From positions 2,179,102 to 2,243,101 of the forward strand of contig CP114124.1 of assembly GCA_029959195.1 (NCBI GenBank): a stretch of 64,000 nt of DNA. Direction: 5' to 3'. Below are positions 33,088-45,773 of the stretch, one piece after another. Made by a program: the position numbers and the translations under genes. The number at the start of each line of letters is the position of its first letter. Position 1 is the first letter of the stretch. This stretch comes from Dictyophora rubrovolvata. Lineage: Eukaryota; Basidiomycota; Agaricomycetes; Phallales; Phallaceae. The notes beneath the pieces were generated by a model, which ran no database searches, had not been told where the DNA came from, and saw only the letters and a program-made list of their open reading frames with translations.

Positions 33088-34628
33088 ATGCCCTCTCTTT
33101 CAAGTTTACCTTTAGAGACATTAGAGCATGTCTTTCTCTTTCTCGAAACTTCACAAGACTTATTACATACCGCTCTATCATGCAAAGCATTCTATGAGAT
33201 GATCATTCCAACGTATCATCTGCACTTCGCCAACATTAGCTGTAGTCTATTGTGCACCCCTGCTGCGTTTTGGGAAAAGTTGTCAAATTCTCCTCGTTTA
33301 TGTTCAATGATTCGACAGCTGGAACTTTGCGGTAATGGACTTTACCATAGTGATTCTTGTATGAAACAACCAGGGTTAAGGATCGATGAAGGATTTGTGA
33401 CAAGTTGGACGAACAGAAAGCTAAGCGAGCCTTTACCGTCCGAGACTCAAAATCTGCGGGCAAATCTCCGGAATTTCATGCGATGTCTGGAATGTCTTGA
33501 TAGATGCAAGTCAATTATCCTTATAGAAGAACCTGGTCCGGAAGAAGAATTCAACGATCTCCTTGCTTCCATCTCAGTCAACCTCTCAGCCAATCTCCAA
33601 ACCCTTATCATTAGCCGTTTCTGCTGTGGACGCTCTCAGGATTACGTACCACAATATACTCCATCGGTATGTTATTGTGCTACTGATACCGCAATTAACA
33701 CTTACAGACTGGATAGAACTTCTCTTTCAACGGTTTAACAACATTCGATGTCCAGCTCAGCTTAACTGATAATTATCTCCACACGCAAATAAAACTAATG
33801 CTGGACTCGGTGGTCTTCACTTGCTCTGCTGTCGTCAATTTCACTCTCTATTTAGATCACCAGGAGGACGACATGCGTTTGATCTATTTTCCTTTGATGG
33901 AACGTGCTCATTGGCCATCACTAAAGGCGCTCGAATTGGGAGGAAGTGTACAGCTTTTCCATTCACAGGGGAACAGTGCCGATACTTATGTCTCCTTTTT
34001 GGCTAGACATTCACAAATAGATTATCTACGTTTCGAGGGCATTGATGAAAATGACGTCAAGACACTACAAACCTATATTCCATCCCATATATTGCCTCAC
34101 CTCCGAGCGTTGCATTCGGATTTCCCTCTTCACCTTGATTTCTTCACTCGTTCCCAACACATATCAAATTTGCAAATATACTCGCCCGGTGCCTTTTCGT
34201 TGGCTCGATCACTGCGCAGTTGCACTATTCATATTGATGAGACTAGGTGGACCATAATTGAAGAGATCGCTGAAGCTATTCCTCAACTCGAGCGTCTTTG
34301 TGTATGGCTCTCTGGATGCTTGTCCTTGATGGATTGCTGGGAGTGCGAATGCAGGTGTATTTTTAGATACAACCCATATCGAATAACGGGGCTGCGTAAC
34401 CTCACACACCTGGGACTTTTGGCGATTCTCCCACCAGAAGAGGATATGATTCCGTTATGGAAACATATGATCAACGGTCTTCCCCGACTTTCTTATGTTT
34501 ATAAATATCACGATCTAAATACGCCGATACTGTATTATGTCGTTAGGAGTCCTGATGACAACAGTTCTTATGAGCTGGTGCCTCTGAAAGGATCCAAGGA
34601 TCTGAATTCTTGGGAATTCCTACGATGA
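33088..34628 (+). CDS. F-box protein (496 aa)
   Basis: join(33088-33666, 33717-34628) with a 50-nt intron ending GATAG. The N-terminal LSSLPLETLEHVFLFLETSQ followed by ALSCKAFYEMIIP is an F-box-like helix set, the Skp1-binding part of SCF ubiquitin ligases. The remaining 430 residues form degenerate leucine-rich stretches with repeated Leu spacing (LQTLIISRF, HISNLQIYSPG, LRNLTHLGLLAI), typical of the expanded mushroom F-box/LRR-like families. It would act as an adaptor choosing a target protein; the target is unknown. The single intron restores an otherwise interrupted frame. Confidence 0.8.
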
Positions 34629-34863
34629 GTTACCTTTTTTGTATCCTTCGTTGGTATACCGGTAGTCTTGGAGGTATGGAGTATTTAATACAAGGACTTG
34701 ACATCGACTGATCATGACTGAGAAATCAATATTAATGTAAAAAGTTGAAATTATTGTTGATTGGTAGGTACTAGTGAGCTTCAGTCGTTCAATGACGGAA
34801 GGTATACAGAAATTTATAAATGACAGGAGCTTTGAGCGACTATTGACAACCCATATAGCTGAA

Positions 34864-35282
34864 TCAAATCAGGACTGTTTCGAACTTGTAGTTCCTCACA
34901 CCTAATAAGCTTAATGAGTAAATACATCACGTAACCAATGGTAGACCATACCTTGACTGTCAAGAAGCTGTCTGACCATTTCATCCTCATAGCACTTTTT
35001 GAATTGCCTTATGTCGGACGCCGGCATCCCGACATATCCATTGAATGGCTCGCTTTGCGTGACAAACATGAATTTGGTGTTTTCTTTTTCGCCAACCTTC
35101 TTAAAGTTGATGGAATGGTGCTTGAGGATGGGGGAGAGAATCATGTAGGTAGTTGGACTCTCCATGACTGGGTGCAGCATCAAGCCTTCTACGCGATACG
35201 CCCATTGGGCTGCAGTCTCCAAGCTGATAGTGTACCCACCCAGACGATGGTAACGTGGAAAAGCAATTTTAGGGGTAGACAT
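34864..35282 (-). CDS. orphan two-exon small protein, paralog 2 (122 aa)
   Basis: join(35282-34952, 34901-34864), a 50-nt intron. It is closest to paralog 1: shared YHRLGGYTISLE, HPVMESPTTYMIL vs HPIMESPTTYMIL, KFMFVTQS, DEMVRQLLDSQG. Exon 2 gives GVRNYKFETVLI. The N-terminus MSTPKIAFPR differs from the other copies. No domain recognised. It forms a unit with the lipase gene upstream (36199-37911), duplicated at 57.1-59 kb. Confidence 0.72.
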
Positions 35283-35330
35283 GTTAATTGGAAGTTTGGA
35301 GATTCGTGTAATTAGGCCGGTGATGCACTG

Positions 35331-35425
35331 ACGCGTTGTTCGACGGTCGTTGGTGATGAGGGGTTTGGGTTGTTGTTGTTGAAAAGATAGCAGGGGGCCC
35401 GTTTATATATCGTCGCGTTATGTGG
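35331..35425 (-). promoter_or_regulatory. conserved promoter of small paralog 2
   Basis: TATATAAA on the minus strand (about 35402-35410) with flanking CGCGACGA and the GTTGTTCGACGGTCG block, as upstream of paralogs 1 and 3. Confidence 0.65.
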
Positions 35426-36198
35426 ACGTAGTGCCATCTCCGGACTGGACAATCGCAACCATGGTCAAAGTGATGTGTGGTCTATTGGATGAATCTGCCC
35501 AAAGTGGCGTTATGTCCCGGGGCACGTGATTATGTAAATAAATGGCTCAAAGAGCACTTCTGTATGAGTGTCAGATTGATAACAATGACGAAATGACGCA
35601 CCGACGTAGCACATGGTGGGGGTGCGGTCTACAGGGTTGCACGGAAGGATTGGACATTGTAAGTCGGTCCATCAGGCCGGCTGAGCCTGAGATGTAAGCG
35701 AGGAGATCGCCTATTGGTTCTTCTAGAGACAGGACTCCAAGGATGACAATAAATTGGAATACATCGAAATTCTCCAGACATTGCAAAATGTCTTGAGAAT
35801 TGGAATGGTAAGGGGATAAAACCTGACTTGACTTCCCACGCGCGTTTACGGTTTAAGCACTTTACTCCCAGAGTTACCTTTGATCGAACTCCGAGAATCA
35901 ACCCAATGGTCTGCAATGAGATGATTCAGGTAGACCACCTACATCTGTCCATAGTTCTTATATCATGATCGCAATTCAACCTCAATTGAAGAGTTTGGTC
36001 ATGTTCTATCTTCATTATAAGTGTGGTTCGAGCTCCTCATAACCTATTGCCACTAGACAAAAGCATAACAATCTGTGCAATGTTGGCAACGAGGAACGCG
36101 TAGGCAGTCATGCAACTCCCGAGTATCCCAATAGCATTCTAATTAAGTACGATACAAAGCATAACTTAGACAACTGACCCTTAGCCAAAAAAAATAAA
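35426..36198. other. duplicated flank, no gene
   Basis: 35460-35850 is related to 57730-58250 and 13260-13580. No coding sequence is supported before the lipase stop at 36199. Confidence 0.45.
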
Positions 36199-37911
36199 TC
36201 AAATATGAAATCCATCCGCCCAATGCCTCAACACGCCTTCTCCACGCACGTGAAAATCAAACCGTTTGATATCTCTCGAAATTATTGTAGCATGTGAATT
36301 TGCTAATTTGTCAATGAATGCGTAATGCTTCTGAAGTTGAGGTAGTTGATTTAATGAGTCTATGATTTTGTGCTGTAGTGGTGTTAGTTTAGGTTGGTAG
36401 AGTAATTCGGATGGAACAGATCGGAGAGAAGTGTAGGTCGTTGATGAATACGTAGTAGGTATAGAGTCGGTATGCGAAGGGCTTGAACGAGAAACCGGGG
36501 GGGAGTCGGACGAATCGGAGGGGGAAGTAGGAGAACCGGGATCATCAATGATATCAGCGACGACATCATCCAGCTCCTTCTCAATCGACCGGAGTGCTCT
36601 AACAAATGCACCAGCCTTGCTGGGATCACCTTCTTCTAAAAGTCTAATGCGAGCTCTCGAAGCTTTCATGTCCACTGACAGTCGGAATACGGCGAGAGAA
36701 ACAAATAAGGGTATCAATATAGGTATTAATAACGTTACAATCTCATAAATAATCAGAAGAATGAAGCGCCAGAAATGAGGTTAAGACATACCACGTTTCC
36801 CGGAAAACGAAATTGGAGGACCGGTGGAAGGGGTATTTTAGGTATAATTTTCTTGCCGAGGTTACTCATGTATTCTTTCGATCCGAATGGTACGGATGTT
36901 TTTATAGGTACTGTAGATGGGAGGTGAAATGATTTGAGAACAGGTTTATATTTCCCATCGAATTCTCTGTTGCATTATCTCGGTGAGATATTAAGAAGAT
37001 TTAGTACACTGAGGTTCTTACAATTGGATTCCATTTGTCTCATGTAACATGAACGGATCCGAGGTTTCCAACGCGGCCGTGAGGAACGGGACAGTACGAT
37101 CCAGAACCGCGTTGGCATAGAAATGAACGTGAGGGAATAATAATAAAGCCTGATAAAAAATATGATCTATCAACCCGGTTAGCTAGGAACGTATCTCTGT
37201 AGAAACTTTGACGCACTTTTATCGGCCATAACATCTAATAACGGTTTTCCTGTATTGAGCCAATTATCCTTGCCATAAAAATGCTCTCCTGTCCTTGATA
37301 AAAGCTTTGGTCCGAAGTAGGCGAACAGCTTCTCACGCAGGCTTACTGCTCCTGCCGGTAAACCGAGATGCGGTGTAGCGAATGTTGCAAAGTTGACGGG
37401 TTTTACCTTTTGAAAGAATTTCTGGGAGTGCAGAACCCTAAAAAGAAAAAAAAACTCATTGTAAAGGCGTGTCGTCGGTTCGGCTGTTTGGAATTTCAAG
37501 GACATACCCTATCAAGTATCGAGCTAACAATCCGCCAAGGCTGTATCCAACAACAGAAAATCGCACAACTTGTCTACGTCCGCTTTCTTCAATTTTTTCG
37601 ACCATGGTTCGCACCTGCACCATCGCATCAATAATGGTGAATATACTACAGGATGGAGAGGATAGCACCCCTCCCAAACTACTACACCGACGCACCTCCT
37701 GGGCAATCCGCTCACCTCCCCAATCCACGCCATCATAAGTAGATTTCTCCTTATTAGTCTGAGCCACCAAAATCTCGAGAGAAACGCCATTGTGAACATG
37801 ATCCGAAGCGTATTTCTCTCTTATGATACGGAGCATTTCGGCGAGATTTGCAGGGGAACCCCACATCCCATGCACGAGGACTAGGAGGTGGACTTCGTGA
37901 GACAATGACAT
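36199..37911 (-). CDS. putative serine esterase/lipase, DUF676 (ROG1-like)
   Basis: Alpha/beta hydrolase, predicted lipid-droplet or membrane-associated lipase. ATG at 37911: MSLSHEVHLLVLVHGMWGSP (oxyanion region), then an 81-nt in-frame intron, then VVGYSLGGLLARY with the GxSxG nucleophile. Next come FATFATPHLGLP, SRTGEHFYGKDNW and an exon with FYANAVLDRTVPFLTAA carrying the likely acid Asp. The C-terminal part has a membrane segment (IVTLLIPILIPLFVSLAVF), a Ser/Pro linker and the family tail NSHATIISRDIKRF..GEGVLRHWADG. Introns have GT..AG ends; one has a T9CT5AG acceptor. Family members hydrolyse acyl-glycerols or phospholipids. A truncated duplicate is at 58.3-59.0 kb. Confidence 0.85.
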
Positions 37912-38246
37912 CCCGACCCAGAAGAAGAAGACAAAGGAGAAAAAAGAGAACGAATACGACGATAGTTGTGGAACAGAAGAGAAAAAGATGATGGTGATGA
38001 AATTTCATGTGAAAGTTTTCGTTCTCGGCACACAGGCACAAAGTCCGCGTCATCAGGCCGCAGCTCTCGGCCGGCAAATCGGAATGCACAGATTTCCGGA
38101 GCCAATATTTGTCATCCTCTCAGTCATATCTCGGCTTCGCGATTTGTCAAAGTACCGACGTAGAAATTTGAGTAAGAATATACAACATGAGTCAGATCAT
38201 TTATGTGCAGAAGACCATACAGCGAAAAAAGAGAGAGAATTCAGAG

Positions 38247-41200
38247 TTATATAGAACTAGTAATCATCGGAATATCCAAATACACCTCCTCAAATTTGTC
38301 AACCAAGACGGCAGGTGCACTTCCTACGAGCTGATCTGCCCATTTGAAAACTTTGGCCCACTCGATTGCCACCTTTTTGGCAGTTTCAGCAGGCAAAGAC
38401 CAGGCATTCTTGGCACCCTTCCAATCCGTCGCTGTTGGCAGCCATGCTTTCGTTTCAGAGGAAGGGTTTTCGGTCGGAAGCTTTTCATTTTCGATGACTT
38501 CGACAAACATAGCGTCGTGGGCGCTGAAGGGTGGGATATGGTCATCTGGATATTCAGGTCCGGGGGGCATGACACGCATACCCGTCAGCATATTTTTGAT
38601 GGTCGAATTGTTGCCATCGAGCAGGTCGTCTGGTGTGGTTCCCCGGGCTGGGTCATTGACAGGGTCATCTGTAAGACACGATTACTTTAAGTATCAGTGG
38701 CAATTAAGAGTTTGACATCACTTACACTGGCCCCATAGTGCTGAAGGTACGTTCTTTGTCAATGGCAGGAACGCGAACCCTCCAATGGCCTGTTTTGTCT
38801 CTCTGTCAGAAATCGTGAGTTTGAGGACCGACTGGACCGATTCGGTGGCATGCATGGGCTTCAAATAGACGGGAACCTGGCTGGTGTACACATCCTTCCA
38901 AATTGACTCATCATTGTACTTGACGCTGCTGAGAGCGAAGCGGCACTGGATATTAAATCTGAATTGACCGCCAGCGACGATCCAAGGCTGACCAGATTCA
39001 GGACTGACTTGCGCGCCTTTTCCCTGAGCACTCCTAGGCCCCATGACGAGGGTAATACCGGCATCGTGTCCAGTGTTGGGCTGATTAGACGATCGGGATA
39101 ATAGATCCCAAAACTCATCAAGGGACAAAGGAAGCGGAGGACCAGGATGATTGCCAAAGTAGATATCGAATCCGAATAGCCAAAAGTCGACATGAACATT
39201 GCCGCCGAATGGAGGTCCCTCAAGATGGAGCAAGGCAGAGATGTCGGTTTCAATATTGTATGTCCAGAACAAAAACTTGCCATGGAATCCGACACCGACG
39301 GTTACAGCGATATCTCCCGCGAAATGAAATGGGTTCCACATCATGATGAACCAGGCGTGGGCATCCAAGTGGGCTCGGAGTGCACCAGTATGAAACAAAA
39401 CGGAAAGTGATCCTCCACCCATGCAAATTTTCGGCGTGATCGCGAAGAAGGACTGTCCCGTAATACTAATACTGCTGTCGAGCTGCCATGTAATAGTCAA
39501 ACGTTCAGGTCGTGGATAATGAGGTGGAGGCCTGTAAGCAGGATGGTAGCCGCCAACCTTTGGAAAACGAAACGGTGAGGAATGGTTGGAAACACATTTG
39601 GGATGAAACGAACGTACCGTATAAACGAAGTCCCCTGCGTGAGAAGACGGGTCGAACCAATAATAAAGGGCAAATCCTCCAAGTAGATGACAGGAAGGAT
39701 GCAAAACGAACGAGTTGGGAGATAGCTTGCCTTCAACGCTGAAAGTACCATATCGCAAATCCACGGAACACGTTATTCCGAGTTCTACATAAACAAGGCA
39801 TCTTTCACGTGGAGATTTCGGTGGAAGTGAGCAAACTGCATCCGCGAAAAGGCCAAGACTGACGTATGGATCAAGCTCAATGGTGGCGACAGCTCGGACG
39901 TCAAGAGTTTCAAGAGCGAGAACTTCAAATCCGATTGCGAACCAAAGAGACCCGTTCTGGGGCGTGACCCACTTTGTGAAAACGTCATCCGACAGAATTG
40001 TGAGCACATTTGATGAGGAAGAAGCGGCACTGGCAGAGGTACTACTGATTCCTTTGACCAGCGGGAATGTCAGAATCTCGTCTACAGTGGGATATTTCAA
40101 GTGAGAGTTATATCTGCAACGAAGCCTCTATTAGTGACGACTTCGCAAAAAAAATAAAATAGGATAATCATACCCAAATCCGAGTGAAACACCATTAATG
40201 GTCCCAAACTCTAGCTCGACAAGGGGGCCGTGAAGTTGTGCGAAAAGGAAGAACGTTTTGAACTTCTCAGATGGAGTCGTCACCACCCCGTATGAACCAA
40301 GTGCCAAGAAGTTGTACTCGTTCATGCCTACTGCAATACCTCCAGCGAAGAGCTCCATTGTGGGAGTTGACAAGTCCTCGAAGAGACCAGCAAGAAGGAT
40401 AGGCGGTTGATCCAACGCAGCCGCCATACCACGAAGTTGAACAGAGAAATCCGATAAATCAATATTTGAGGATAAAATGGACGCGATATTCACACCTAAA
40501 CCAAATCCTAGTAGATTCAGTCCTATGGGTCCAAGCGCAATCGTAGCATCGAGAACGACAATAATCTTCGAATCCTTGTATTGTAAACCGATGTTCGACA
40601 AAGACAACGGTCCAATAACTTTATGAATGGCAGCCTTGGACATTCCTCCTGCATTACCATCGGAATCCGCCTGAGGTTCGGATTGGGACGTGTTGGCGCT
40701 CTTTGATTCTTTGTTTTTATCGGCGGATTCCTTTTTGGGACCGCCAAAGTTGTAATCAAGAGCGGCCTGCGATGCTAGAAATGAGATAATTTTGAATATA
40801 CAAAATAAAACTTGAACCTACCGTTATCTTGCCGGAATCCTTGACCAGTAACATGAAATGACATCCCTTAGTAAGGACGATATCGTTCTTAGCTGCGGCA
40901 CTAGAGGCCTTAGTCTCCTTGAAGAGAATTCCAGTTTGTTGTACAAAGACGATACTGTTGATTTCTTCAACTTCAACTCTTGTTAACCCGGCGGCCTTGC
41001 TTTTGTCATGTACCCAGACGAATTCAAGACCATCAATAGGACTATCAAGTTGACCAATCACGGGTATGGTGAAAGAAGGAAGAAAATCAGCCAAAGAGAA
41101 TATAAGGAGACGCTTTGTCGTCCGTTTGGGGGAAACATCGGCAGGATTGGCAGAATACTGGCTGTTGATCTGTACGAAGCTGAGCTGGATCTTGCCGAGT

Positions 41201-44200
41201 TTAAGTCGAAAAAGGAATACGAGTGGAGAGTCCTTGGAAGAACTTTTGGAACAATTCAAGTATACTGGAGAGTCTTGTGGTACTTCGGGCGATGCGGGGT
41301 CGTGTTGTACATTGAGCTTGACGTCCCCAATAAAGTCTGGAATGTCGAAGTCTGCTGAGTCACCACCACAAATTGATCGGATCACGTCAGCTACTGTACA
41401 GTCTCCCGCAGCGCTTAAGCCTGCTTCGATACTCCAGCCGTTGCTGTCGCGATTGTAGGCAAAGTCAAGTGCCAGTGTTGCAATCTCAACACACCCGTCA
41501 AAATGGAATTTGGTTGGCTCGCCTTTGCCTCCATACTCGCAGTTTACGACAAGCGAGCTTATGGTCACATTTCCCAGGACATCGGCCACTGGGCTCTGCT
41601 CGTCTGCGGTGAAGAATATGAGCAAGTTTCCGAAGTTGATATTTACCAAGGTTCCGGTCAGCGTCCACTTCTCATCCATATATTCCACCGAGGCATAGAG
41701 AAAACCAGGATGGTCCATTGACTCGGGATCCTCGGATGTACTCCCAACAGCCGGAGGGTGGAGGCTAATAACGGCAGCAATCCACAGAGAGGGTGTTTTC
41801 GTATCCCAGTTGTATGATAGGTTTATACGCAAACTGTCAAACGAGATCGAAGGGATTGCACCACCTCGAGGTGGAGGGATTGCGTCCATTGCACCTTCAA
41901 GGGAGAAGGAATACCTATCAACTTCAATTACAGCGCTCGATATAAGAACAGGAACTCCATGGGGTGGTGTGCTGATAGTGACGCCAGGAATGAGATCCAA
42001 AAGAGAGAGGTTCGACGCAATCTTCGACGAGTCGACTGTGGGCTTGACCTCAAGTAGTGGCTCGTAAGATGGCATCAACTTCTTCCAGCTGTCATCCGAA
42101 GTACCCGGTACGTACAGACTCCCTTTGAAAATGATGTCGGGCCACAAAAAGCTGAGCATCACCACAACATCTTTTGTTTCAGATGAAGCTTTGCCGATCT
42201 TGAATTTCAACTGTGCGTCGATGTTGATCTTGCTTAGGCTGAGCGTCGAGCCCCCGTTACTGCGATCGATCTCAACAAGGACTCGTAATATGTCGAAAGT
42301 GCTGCTGATCTTGTCAAGCACCTCTCTAAACACGTCACCGGCAGTGCCGGACCCACTAATGTTGTAGAGGATTTTAATAGCAGCATCGAGGGCGCCATCA
42401 TCCCAGCATATCGCCAGCATGTATGCATTCTTTCCGCATACAACTATCGTTGAAAACGGGAGGTGATCGGGGGCATAGGATAGAATAAACTCTTGCTCAT
42501 GGATATCGTTCCTGGGAGATTTCAGGAACACTGTCTTCGTTGTCTTTTTTGCGACGACCGTGACTTCCGCTCGACCTATTTCGTCATCCCACAAGCCTAG
42601 ATCACCAAGGCAGTCCAGGAAAAGAAATATATCTGGCGCGTTATGCCGATCGAGTATTGCCTTAGCTTGGAGACGGAGCGCGGAAGTATAATTCCCTAAT
42701 AAGGGGGAGAACCACGCAGCACTACTCTTGTCAAGTTGAACATCGATATCGGACTCGAATGGGATGTCATCAATGCCGAAGTCGAAAAGCTTGCAAATGT
42801 CGCTGAGGGAAGAATTTAGCGAGGAGTCGGCTATATCAAATCGTAGAAAATCGGTGCTTGGTTCGAATTTGGGATCGTTCGAGGGGCCGACCTTGCGCGC
42901 CGGGCTGAACGTCAGATCCGATATTGAGGCGGTGATACTGAAGCAATCGATGGTAAGCACCTCCTCCGTCACAGATCCTGTCGCAGAAATCTGGACTTGT
43001 GAACCCTCCGATGCAGATGAGAGAGCTGAGGCAAGCCACACTTGCCATTCATCACCCGAGTGTAAATCAATTGTCTTGGTCGTTGTCCCGAGCTCATCCA
43101 CGAGCGTTATAAAACCATAAGACAGAGTTGATACGAAAAGGTCCCATGCATCTGGGACGTAAACCCCGCGGTTGGAGCTTGGAGGATCGACGATGGATGA
43201 CATGAGGAAGAATTTTTTATCAGTGTCATCATTTACGGTAAACTCGGAGGGATTCACAATAGTGGGGGCAAGAGGGCTCGGGGTAGGGGGGCTCGGGGTA
43301 GGGGGCCTAATAATCGGGTCAGGTTTGCTCTTTTTGGCGGGTGTAGGACCAGTAAGAGGATCGGGCGTCGTAGAAGTTCGGGGAAATGAAACGGGGACGG
43401 CCTCTTTGACGCCTATGGAATTCACATCCACGGTATCCGTGTCGTCGTCCGACTTGATTTGGATGGACGATACACTTGGATTGATTACACTTTCATCCTT
43501 GGATGTCGAAGGGAGAGACGCGTATTTGCTACGATTGATGTAACAGGTCTTCGCGAGTATAATCTCCTCAACATGCTTTCGAATCCAGTTTTCCCTGGCC
43601 GCTGTGTCCTTTGATGGCATATCGTCCTTGTCAAACTTGTCAACAAGGTTCAAGTCGACAGTAGATGTGTCAAAAAAATTATTGATTGTGTCTCGGTATG
43701 CCCTCGCCCGTTCAGTCGTTTTAGTGAGTGGGTCTTGCTCATTGAAAAGCCTTTCATGGGTATCCTTTATCCAGTATGGAAAGGAGGTCGTGTAGATGTT
43801 ATATAGACCACCATCCTTAGGTTCAGTCCAATTTCCTTTCGGTGATATATAATAGGAGTAGACATAAAGCAAAACCTCCCAAGCTGAAAGCATTTAGCAG
43901 GCGTGTCAATCAACCAAGACAGGTTCAGCTTACTTGGATGGCGATGCTTAGTCCCGGAGGATAATATGAAGAACTTTGGCTTGTACGTTTGACAAAGTGT
44001 GATGGGAGTGGATGTGGCGGAACCATGGTGGCTCGCCTTCACAATAGCGACTCTGTCCGTAGTCGTAGCCGGGTCAAGACCCGTCCAATCGATGACTTTA
44101 AACTCGAGATCCTGATGCGCATCTCCAGCAAAATAATGAGACGCTTTGCCATCTTTCCGGATGATCATACAGATGATAGAACTTCGATTGGTGACTGTAC

Positions 44201-45016
44201 CATCGCCTTTAAGATCGTCGCTAGTCTTCGAACCCTTCAGGAATCGATTGTTGGCGGCGACACAATATAATCCGGGCATTTTCGCGTTATGAGCATCGAC
44301 GAGCGCTTTTGGATTACTCGCCAATACCACCTCGGAGAGGGGAGGTTGGTGACTGGTGAAGAGATCTCGACCAATGAGTTCAGATGTATCACTTGCGTTT
44401 AATTCCTTTGGGCTTTCCTTCAATATGGTATCAACTCTTTTAGGCATATCCGCAATATACCTGCAGATGCGTAGTCGTCTTTTTTTGTCGGTAAATCCGT
44501 ACTCCTCGGTTCCCTTAATGGGCTCCCATGCACTGTGAGACTCCGGATACGGAATGTAGAGAATTGATTGCGGGTCTCCTGTCCCACTGTATTTCAAGAA
44601 AGACACTTGAAGTGGCGAGGTCGGTTTACTAGTAGGGTCCTTCTCCCGCTCTTCTTTCTCCCGCTCTTCCAAATCATCCTTGAGGAGCTTAATTACACCA
44701 TAGTAATGATCATGGTCCCAATGGGAGATCACCATCGCGTCAAGCTTGAATTGACCTTTACCCAGGAAATAATCCTCTTCTATCCTCTTTATGACTCGCC
44801 GAATATTATTTATACGAACACCACCGCCATTGCCACCATCGATCAAAACGGAATACTTGATCGTGGGGTACTTCCTGTCTTCTTCCTCGACGAGAAGAAT
44901 GAATGCGCAATCCCCGATATTGATGTTCACCTAGGTAGTAGGTAATTTCAGATTTCTGTGCATTTATGCAGGCTAACCCTCACCTGTCTGTAGTCGATAA
45001 TGTACTTGGGGGCCAT
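38247..45016 (-). CDS. giant metallo-beta-lactamase/DUF6603-like fusion (~2,144 aa)
   Basis: Exons 45016-44984, 44930-43934, 43883-40822, 40766-40174, 40113-39618, 39557-38726, 38668-38247; the 60-nt intron at 39617 is in frame and its removal gives GDFVYTVGGYHPAY. N-terminus: MBL fold of ComEC type, with SHWDHDH at residues ~80-86, AGD ~280 and KASHHGS ~309-315. A Pro-rich linker (PPTPSPPTPSP) leads to ~1,000 residues of beta-rich sequence. From ~1400 to ~1900 the pattern is DUF6603-like: GPLSLSNIGLQY, GTINGVSLGFGYN, LLGGFALYYWF, HAGDFVYT, GGYHPAYRPPPHYP. No signal peptide. The MBL part may be a metal-dependent hydrolase. The function of DUF6603 is unknown to me. Divergent from the 1,109-aa gene. 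Confidence 0.8.
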
Positions 45017-45773
45017 CCTGAAATTTGGAGCCCAAGATCAGCTCTGTAGATGGGGGTTAATGTTGGAAAGTTTCCGAACCTTTTCCTTTTCCTGGATCAC
45101 GCGTCTATGACGAAGGGGAAACAATTTTCATTAGGGTGATCTGACATGATCAGTCTTCTTTCCAACAGTTCCATTCCAGAGTGGCGAATGTACTCGAAGG
45201 AATTGGAGTGAGAATGCTCCGGTACATCTAGTGAACCATGACTCGGAGAACTACTTGTGCCTTGGCAAAGCTTCGAGAAGATTGGCAACTTGTGCCTTGG
45301 CAAAGATTCGAGAAGACTGGCAACTTGTGCCTTGGCAAAACTTCGGGAAGGTAGGCGGCTGCGTAAAAGTAGCTTGGACTGACAGACCGTGTGTTCAATC
45401 GCACCATAAACGATAGCCAGATTACGGCCTGTACATTGAAACTTTCGCACGAGCATCCCTGATTCACGTCCTATGATATTGCCTCTGAAGTCTATTACTC
45501 ACGCAAGCTTCGTGAACTGTCTCGGGGAACTAACTCCACATTTGCTACGGAAAATAGAAATTTGCCAACAAACTGATTAATATCTAGTGATCTATCGCCC
45601 CAAGCTACGTACATCCATACTGGACCTCAGCTCAGACTTGTCTTTGGTATAGCTCGTCGACGGCTTTCAGAGTATATCCATACACGGTTATATCATAGTA
45701 CGTTCATTTCAACACTCAAAAATTCTTTTCTTAGGATACTTCTAGTTCATTTCACAACGTTCAGCCTAACGGG
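45017..45773. promoter_or_regulatory. divergent promoter of cassette pair 1
   Basis: 757 bp between the start codons of the MBL-DUF6603 gene (minus) and the 1,109-aa gene (plus). It contains a three-copy 35-bp tandem array centred on a palindrome. Both genes presumably share control. Confidence 0.7.
45258..45337. repeat. three palindromic sites TGCCTTGGCA at 35-bp period
   Basis: TGCCTTGGCA occurs at 45258, 45293 and 45328, exactly 35 bp apart, each followed by AAA and TTCG. The third copy extends to GTGCCTTGGCAAAACTTCG, identical over 19 nt to a site in the other divergent promoter (52037-52055). The inverted repeat TGCC..GGCA suggests a dimeric regulator. Confidence 0.85.

Noticed and set aside
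33667-33738. Premature stop in the F-box gene
   Set aside because: A 50-nt intron ending GATAG at 33716 bypasses it and joins both halves in frame.
41008-43795. Many plus-strand ORFs of 60-130 aa
   Set aside because: All are antisense to the 1,045-codon open stretch of the MBL-DUF6603 gene.
45258-45337. Regular 35-bp repeats as a CRISPR-like array
   Set aside because: Eukaryotic context, three copies, units conserved throughout with no variable spacers, and located in a promoter.
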